Notes under the pieces: model-generated | Told to the model about the DNA's origin: nothing | The model's input: only the letters and a program-made list of their open reading frames with translations | Databases searched by the model: none | Shown: one piece after another, positions 58,061 through 64,000 of the stretch | How the letters are laid out: each line of letters opens with the position of its first letter | Numbering within the stretch: the stretch's first letter is position 1 | Program-made: the position numbers and the translations under genes | DNA from: Lathyrus oleraceus | Lineage: Eukaryota; Streptophyta; Magnoliopsida; Fabales; Fabaceae | Assembly: GCF_024323335.1 (NCBI RefSeq) | Contig: NC_066582.1 | Span: forward strand, 180,926,782 to 180,990,781 | Length of the DNA: 64,000 nucleotides | Reading direction: 5' to 3'

Positions 58061-61000
58061 TTATGCGAAGTATTTTTTGACTACATCTGAGTTAACAGGG
58101 GAAGGAAAATCTTCACCATCCATAGTTGTAAGCATCAAGGCTCCACCGGAGAAGACCTTCTTCACAACATATGGACCTTCGTAATTAGGAGTCCACTTGC
58201 CCCTGTTATCTGTACCGGGAGGAAGGATCCTCTTCAAAACCAGATCGCCAATTTGAAATGTCCGAGGACGCACTTTCTGATCAAAGGCTCGCTTCATCCT
58301 TCTCTGATATAACTGCCCGTGGCACACAGCTGCTAACCGTCTTTCTTCGATAAGGCTTAACTCATTAAACCTTGTTCGAATCCACTCGGCTTCGTCCAGC
58401 TTGACATCTAAGAGTACCCTCAGAGAAGGGATCTCCACTTCAACAGGTAGGACTGCTTCCATACCATACACAAGGGAGTAGGGGGTTGCCCCGGTCGACG
58501 TACGTACTGAGGTACGGTACCCATGCAAAGCGAAAGGCAACATCTCATGCCAATCCTTGTACGTAACGACCATCTTCTGCACAATCTTCTTGATATTCTT
58601 GTTAGCTGCCTCTACAGCACCATTCATCTTTGGTCTGTAAGGAGAAGAATTGTGATGTTCAATCTTGAAATCCTTGCATAAGTCTTTCATCATCTTGTTG
58701 TTAAGATTTGAACCATTGTCAGTGATGATTCTCTCAGGAACTCCATAACGACAGATGATTTCTTTCTTGATGAACCGGGCAACCACTTGTTTGGTGACGT
58801 TGGCATAAGAAGCTGCTTCTACCCATTTGGTGAAGTAATCGATCGCGACCAAGATGAAGCGATGTCCATTTGAAGCAGTAGGCTCGATCTTTCCGATCAT
58901 GTCGATGCCCCACATGGCAAACGGCCAAGGCGAGTTCATGACATTCAACGGGTTTGGTGGTACATGCACCTTATCAGCATAGATTTGACACTTATGGCAT
59001 TTCCGAGCATATTTGAAGCAATCGGATTCCATAGTCATCCAGTAATAACCGGCTCTCAACAATTTCTTCGACATTGCATGACCACCAGCGTGGGTACCAA
59101 ACGAACCCTCGTGCACTTCTTGCATTAACATGCCTGCTTCGTGTCTATCCACGCATCTGAGCAAGACCATGTCAAAGTTTCTCTTGTACAACACGTCATC
59201 CTGATTCAGATAAAAGCTTCCAGCTAGCCTTCTCAGGGTCTTCTTATCATTCTTCGACGCACCCTCAGGATACCCTTGAGTCTTGAGGAAATTCTTGATG
59301 TCATAATACCACGGCTTCTCATCAATAGCAACAACAGACTCGGCTGCAAACACATATGCAGGCCTCTCGAGTCGATTTACCGCAACATGTGGCACATGAT
59401 TCCACCAATGAACCTTTATCATAGAGGATAAAGTAGCCAAAGCATCAGCCATTTGATTCTCATCCCGGGGGACGTGACACAGCTTCACCTTCTTGAAGAA
59501 CGTCAGTATTCTTCTGGTGTAATCTCTATACGGAATCAGATGCGGCTGGTTCGTATTCCAATCTCCATTGACCTGATTGATCACTAGAGCTGAATCTCCA
59601 AATATATCAAGAGTTTTGATCCTCAGATCAATGGCTTCTTCTATCCCCATGATACAAGCCTCAAACTCAGCTTCATTGTTGGTGACATCGAAAGTCAACC
59701 TGGCAGAGAAAGGTATATGAGCACCTTTGGGATTGACCAATACTGCACCAACACCGTTACCATTCATATTCACAGCCCCATCGAACATCAGTGTCCACTT
59801 GTCATCAGGATCCGGTCCTTCCTCGACAGGTGGCTCTTCACAATCTTTCGCCTTCAGGTACATGATGTCTTCATCAGGGAATTCAAACATCATAGGCTGA
59901 TAATCATTGATCGGTTGTTCGGCAAGATAGTCTGACAATACACTACCTTTGATGGCCTTTTCAGACGTGTACTGAATGTCGTACTCTGTTAAGATCATCT
60001 GCCAACGAGCGACACGTCCGGTGAGAGCCGGCTTCTCAAAGATGTACTTGACTGGATCCATCTTAGAAATCAACAGAGTAGTATGGTTCAACATATACTG
60101 CCTTAGTCGGCGAGCAGCCCAGGCCAAAGCACAGCAAGTTTTCTCGAGCAGTGAATATCTTGTTTCACAGTCGGTAAACTTTTTGCTTAGGTAGTATATG
60201 GCATGCTCTTTTCGACCAGACTCGTCATGCTGACCCAATACACACCCCATCGAAGTCTCGGTGACTGATAGGTACATTATCAGTGGTCTCCCTGGAACTG
60301 GAGGAATCAGGATTGGAGGTTTCTGTAGATATTCTTTGATTTTGTCAAAAGCTTTCTGACAATCATCATTCCATTTGATCGCCTGATTTTTTCTGAGCAG
60401 TTTGAAAATTGGTTCACATGTGGCAGTTAGATGAGATATGAACCTTGCAATGTAGTTCAACCTCCCTAAAAACCCACGGACTTGCTTTTCCGTTTTCGGT
60501 TCAGGCATCTCTTGAATAGCTTTAACTTTTGCTGGATCTACCTCAATCCCTTTCTCACTGACAATGAAGCCTAGCAGCTTCCCGGATCTCACCCCAAACG
60601 TACACTTGTTCGGGTTCAGCCTCAGTTTGAACTTGATCAGTCTGTCAAACAACTTCTGCAAGTTTACCAAGTGCTCCTCTTCCGTCTGCGACTTTGCAAT
60701 CATATCATCCACATACACTTCGATTTCGTTGTGCATCATGTCATGAAAGAGAGTCGTCATTGCCCTCTGATAGGTAGCACCGGCGTTCTTCAGTCCGAAT
60801 GGCATGACTTTGTTGCAGAATGTGCCCCAAGGCGTAATGAATGTCGTCTTTTCCATGTCCTCTGGCGCCATCTTGATCTGGTTATAGCCTGAGAAACCGT
60901 CCATGAAAGAGAATACCGAGGATTGAGCCGTATTATCAACCAATACATCGATGTGAGGTAATGGGAAATCATCTTTCGGACTCGCCCTATTCAGATCCCG

Positions 61001-61541
61001 GTAATCGACACACATCCTGACTTTGCCGTCCTTCTTCGGTACGGGAACAATGTTGGCAACCCACGGCGGGTAACTTGTTACAGCCAGAAAACCTGCGTCC
61101 CACTGCTTCTGAACCTCTTCCTTGATCTTGACAGCCATATCAGGACTAGTTCTGCGAAGCTTCTGCTTGACCGAAGGACACTCTTCTCTAAGAGGTAACC
61201 GATGCACCACAATATCCGTATCCAACCCAGGCATATCTTGGTATGACCAGGCGAATATTTCCACATAGTCTTTCAGCATCTCAATTAACCTCCTCTTGAC
61301 AGAGTCTTCTAAAGCAGCCCCAATCTTGATCTCTCTTCTGGCGTCCCCAGTACCCAGATTAACAATTTCCAATTCCTCCTGATGAGGTTGGATGACCCTT
61401 TCCTCTTGCTTCAGCAATCTAACCAGTTCTGCAGGGAGTTCACAGTCTTCCTCACTCTCCTCTTCAGCTTGGTAGATGGGATTATCAAAATCATATGGAG
61501 CCATAACAGAGTCGCTCACAGTGGATGCCAAAATATCACTT
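58061..61541 (-). CDS. pol: Ogre/Tat pol: RT, two RNase H domains and integrase (element D)
   Basis: Uninterrupted frame (1156 codons from 61531, continuing up to the splice acceptor at 61542). Numbering from 61531: RT about 150-400 (VCVDYRDLN, FSFMDGFSGY, YVDDM at 273-277); Ty3-type RNase H about 415-540; archaeal-type RNase H 579-700 with acidic residues D584, E622, D646 and D696; integrase with H807, H814, C845 and C848 of the zinc domain and D877, D938 and E974 of the core (D-x35-E), then a C-terminal domain ending VVKKYFA. No damage was seen. The first ATG is not a natural start; the frame is meant to be joined to gag-protease by splicing. It would copy the element RNA into DNA and insert it. 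Confidence 0.93.
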
Positions 61542-61789
61542 CTGCATGTTTAATGTTTTGTTTTTAGAAAAAGATTCCAATAAAGTCACGAAAAACAAAA
61601 AACATTGCCATTTTTATTATTTTTGAAAAAAGTGAAAACAAAATAGAAAGACAAAGATCTCAAAATTTGATTGCAAAACGTCCTTTATTTATAAACATTG
61701 TAAACATGATGTGGCCCTACAATGAACCACTACGCCTTGGGCGGAACGTAGGGTTTTCATGCAAAAATGAAAAAACAAAAGAAAATTAC
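61542..61789 (-). other. Intron between protease and pol, element D
   Basis: Minus-strand donor GTAATTTTC after ACAGA and acceptor ACATGCAG; 248 bases. Splicing removes the gag-protease stop at 61788-61786 and joins both frames in phase. An inverted repeat CCCTAC/GTAGGG lies about 45 bases after the donor, where B and C have a different inverted repeat. Confidence 0.85.
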
Positions 61790-64000
61790 TCTGTCAGTAG
61801 AGTAACTTGGACCACTTCTTCAGCCGTCCAGTTGTTGATAGACTCGCCTGGTGCACAAGGGCGGACCCAGACGTTCAGATCACAGACACTGTCTTCACCG
61901 TCAGTAGCGAATACATCCCCATGGTTCATCAGCCCCGCGCTGGTGAAGGTACTCGGACCTGCCTGTACATGCTGCTCTGCTTGGAGAGGCTCGTACCCAA
62001 TGCCGAACTTGTCTTCTTTAATCGGCAAGTCAACCATCTTGCCCCAGCCTTCTGCTCTACCAGAATCCACAACTTCCTTGGCTTGCTTGTACGATGAAAT
62101 TGAAGCACCTGGCTTCCTCTGCTCAGCACAAGCAACCCCTTCCAGCGCCACAGTCTCGAATGCCTGGCACAAGGTTTCATGGATCTCGCCATCTACCTCA
62201 ACATACTTGAATGAGGAGAGATGACTCACCAGAATCTCTTCTTCGCCACAGACAGTCACAATCTGACCGTTCCAGACATATTTGAGTTTCTGATGGAGAG
62301 TCGACGAGACTGCCCCAGCGGCGTGTATCCATGGACGCCCCAACAAACAACTGTAAGCAGGCTGAATGTCCATAACGTAGAAAACGACGTCGAAAATTTC
62401 CGGACCTATCTTAACCGGCAAAGTGACTTCACCAAACACATACCGTTTGGATCCGTCAAAGGCACGCACAATCAGGTCACTGGGAGTGAGCACAACTCCC
62501 TCGACATCGATCTTCTTCAATATTTGCTTGGGGAGGACATTCAGGGACGACCCGGTGTCTACCAGCACGTGAGATAGAACAGCACCCTTGCACTCCATAG
62601 TGATGTGCAAGGCTTTGTTATGATTACGACCCTCAGGCGTTAGGTCTAGGTCAGTGAAACCTACACCGTGCCTGGTACTCACGTTGGCTAGTACACCCTC
62701 CAACTGGTTGACGGATATCTCTTGCGGGACGTACGCCATGTTCAGCATCTTCAACAAAGCGTCCCGGTGTACCTCAGAGCACATCAGCAAAGAGAGTATT
62801 GAAATTTTTGACGGAGTCTGATTGAGCTGATCTACGATCTTGTAGTCACTCTTTTTGAGAATCTTCATGAACTCCTCAACATCTTTTTCGAAAGAACCCT
62901 CAGCCTCCTTCTGAGCCGGTTCCTCATCAACCACAGCTTGCTTGCCCTTAGCCCTTGCGGATGCCTCAGCAGTAGCATCCCTCAAAGGCTGAGGAGCAAA
63001 CAGTCGTCCACTCCTAGTGAAACCTCCTGGCCCTCCGACATTGTCCACCACAGGACTTGCAACCGCAGGAGTTCTCACAGGAGCACTGATAGTAACAGGT
63101 GCTTGCACAGCTGGTCTTGTCTGACTACCAGCCCTTCTATCATTGCGATAGGCGTTGTCGTACCTCCATGGAACAGCCCTACTATTTTCAACTCGCCTTC
63201 TGCCAGGCGCGACAATAGTAGTTGGTGCACGGATGGTTACCGGAGCTGGAATGGTAACCGGAGTATTGTTCGTGGTAGGTGCACTGACAGCCCCTCGCCC
63301 TCGTCTATCAGACGGCTTGAAATAAATGGTGACAGTAGACACTGCCCCATTACCCTTAACGGCCCGGCTGAACTGGAGACAGCCTTCATCAATCAGTTTC
63401 TGAATACCAGCCTTCAACTGGTCACAACCATTGGTAGCTTCTGAACAACCCACACAGTCTTCTTTACAACCTGGGTCCACACCCCCTTTCAGCAGACGGC
63501 CCTTTACTGTCAACAGAGAAGTCTGAATGTCTTCAACATTAACCACCAAGTCTTCAGCCTCTCCTTCTTCGACATTGTTCACCCTATGCCCGCCATGCTG
63601 AGGCATAGGATTGTTTACTACATTTGGCACTGGAGCAAAGTTGATCGCTTTAGCATCGATCAAGTCTTGAACTTTATGTTGCAGAGCCCGGCATCTTTCA
63701 GTGTGGTGGCCTGGTGCCCCAGAGTGAAAGTCACAGCGGACGTTCGCATCATACCCAAGCGGCAATACTGTTGGGGTAGCCATTGTACGCAACTCTACGA
63801 AACCCAATCTGAGCAACTCAGGCAAAAGCTCAGCATACGTCATGGGTAACGGGTCAAATCTTCTATTAGACTGCAGACCCTGTCTCGGCTGATAGGGACG
63901 TTGCTGTTGTTGTTGTGGTGGTTGTTGTTGTGGTTGTTGAGCCCTTTGTTGTTGTTGACGAGGCTGAGGTGCAGGAATAGTCACTGCAGCCACCGGACGA
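61786..64000 (-). CDS. gag-pro: gag C-terminal half and aspartic protease (element D), cut by window edge
   Basis: Open from the window edge to TAA at 61788-61786, with no start inside the window. Counting from 63993: Q/P-rich stretch 8-40, FDPLPMTYAEL 46-56, a small His/Cys motif C87-x2-H90-x5-H96/H97-C101 in place of a standard CCHC knuckle, then repeated VTIPAP-like segments (about 246-310), and an aspartic protease with VDTGSSLNVLP (Asp479) and LLGRPWIHAAG (about 550-560). Gag packages the RNA and the protease processes the polyprotein. The frame overlaps the intron donor, so the unspliced RNA gives gag-protease only and the spliced RNA gives the fusion with pol. Confidence 0.9.
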   Translation of the reverse strand, partial: RPVAAVTIPAPQPRQQQQRAQQPQQQPPQQQQQRPYQPRQGLQSNRRFDPLPMTYAELLPELLRLGFVELRTMATPTVLPLGYDANVRCDFHSGAPGHHTERCRALQHKVQDLIDAKAINFAPVPNVVNNPMPQHGGHRVNNVEEGEAEDLVVNVEDIQTSLLTVKGRLLKGGVDPGCKEDCVGCSEATNGCDQLKAGIQKLIDEGCLQFSRAVKGNGAVSTVTIYFKPSDRRGRGAVSAPTTNNTPVTIPAPVTIRAPTTIVAPGRRRVENSRAVPWRYDNAYRNDRRAGSQTRPAVQAPVTISAPVRTPAVASPVVDNVGGPGGFTRSGRLFAPQPLRDATAEASARAKGKQAVVDEEPAQKEAEGSFEKDVEEFMKILKKSDYKIVDQLNQTPSKISILSLLMCSEVHRDALLKMLNMAYVPQEISVNQLEGVLANVSTRHGVGFTDLDLTPEGRNHNKALHITMECKGAVLSHVLVDTGSSLNVLPKQILKKIDVEGVVLTPSDLIVRAFDGSKRYVFGEVTLPVKIGPEIFDVVFYVMDIQPAYSCLLGRPWIHAAGAVSSTLHQKLKYVWNGQIVTVCGEEEILVSHLSSFKYVEVDGEIHETLCQAFETVALEGVACAEQRKPGASISSYKQAKEVVDSGRAEGWGKMVDLPIKEDKFGIGYEPLQAEQHVQAGPSTFTSAGLMNHGDVFATDGEDSVCDLNVWVRPCAPGESINNWTAEEVVQVTLLTE

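Larger units (their letters stand above)
49840..64000 (-). mobile_element. Element D: Ogre/Tat retrotransposon, open to the right edge
   Basis: On the minus strand: gag-protease (from beyond 64000 to 61790), intron, pol, hairpin array, repeat-rich 3' region, PPT and 3' LTR (55151 down to 49840). It inserts into the 3' region of element C. The coding part is intact within the window, unlike B and C, and is more G+C-rich. The 5' LTR and PBS lie outside the window. Confidence 0.9.

Overview
This window is plant nuclear DNA made almost entirely of LTR retrotransposons. The very long Ogre-type LTRs (4.7-5.3 kb), the dual-RNase-H Tat/Ogre polyproteins, a spliced intron between protease and reverse transcriptase, and a Maximus/SIRE-type copia element with an env-like reading frame all point to a legume of the Fabeae group (pea, vetch, Lathyrus or lentil relatives). 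The genus is an inference; I see no host gene, rRNA or tRNA gene.

Layout (my letters). Element A (+): LTR up to 2705, primer binding site 2718-2735, then leader sequence at 2736-3362 and 8111-8664, split by a solo Ogre LTR (3368-8105) with a 5-bp target duplication ATTAC. Element B (+, Ogre, 8670-34703) sits in the leader of A. Its 5' LTR is fused by a deletion to the end of gag. Its gag is split by a solo copia LTR (11354-12779, duplication GAGAA), and its 3' untranslated region is split by a complete but damaged Maximus/SIRE copia element in minus orientation (18737-27513, duplication CTTCT). The 3' LTR of B is cut at 34703 by element C (+, Ogre, 34704-49839), which keeps LTR, PBS, ORF1, gag, protease, intron and pol, all with stops or frameshifts. 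C is in turn cut in its 3' region by element D (-, Ogre/Tat, 49840 to beyond 64000). The inferred order of insertion is therefore A, then B, then C, then D.

Element D is the freshest-looking Ogre. It has an uninterrupted 1156-residue pol frame with every catalytic residue of reverse transcriptase, both RNase H domains and integrase, and a gag-protease frame that runs open off the right edge of the window. Removing the 248-base intron joins the two frames in phase. B and C carry the same intron (257 and 251 bases), also phase-preserving.

The most interesting signals are RNA-level structures shared by the Ogre/Tat copies, in which stem sequences differ but pairing is kept: (i) three or four hairpins directly after the pol stop codon of B, C and D, many with a GNRA-type loop and an A4 bulge, each followed by a GGCAAAAAT-like linker; (ii) a hairpin with an AGTA loop near the LTR 3' end; (iii) a hairpin just before TACGTAGGCA in the LTR, present four times in the LTR of D. 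The 3' regions also carry many degenerate copies of a 14-mer resembling the primer tRNA 3' end (complement of the PBS), and each of the four Ogre LTRs of the B/C type keeps an antisense frame of about 60-100 codons without indels. Identities and ages were judged by eye; no alignment or folding program was run.
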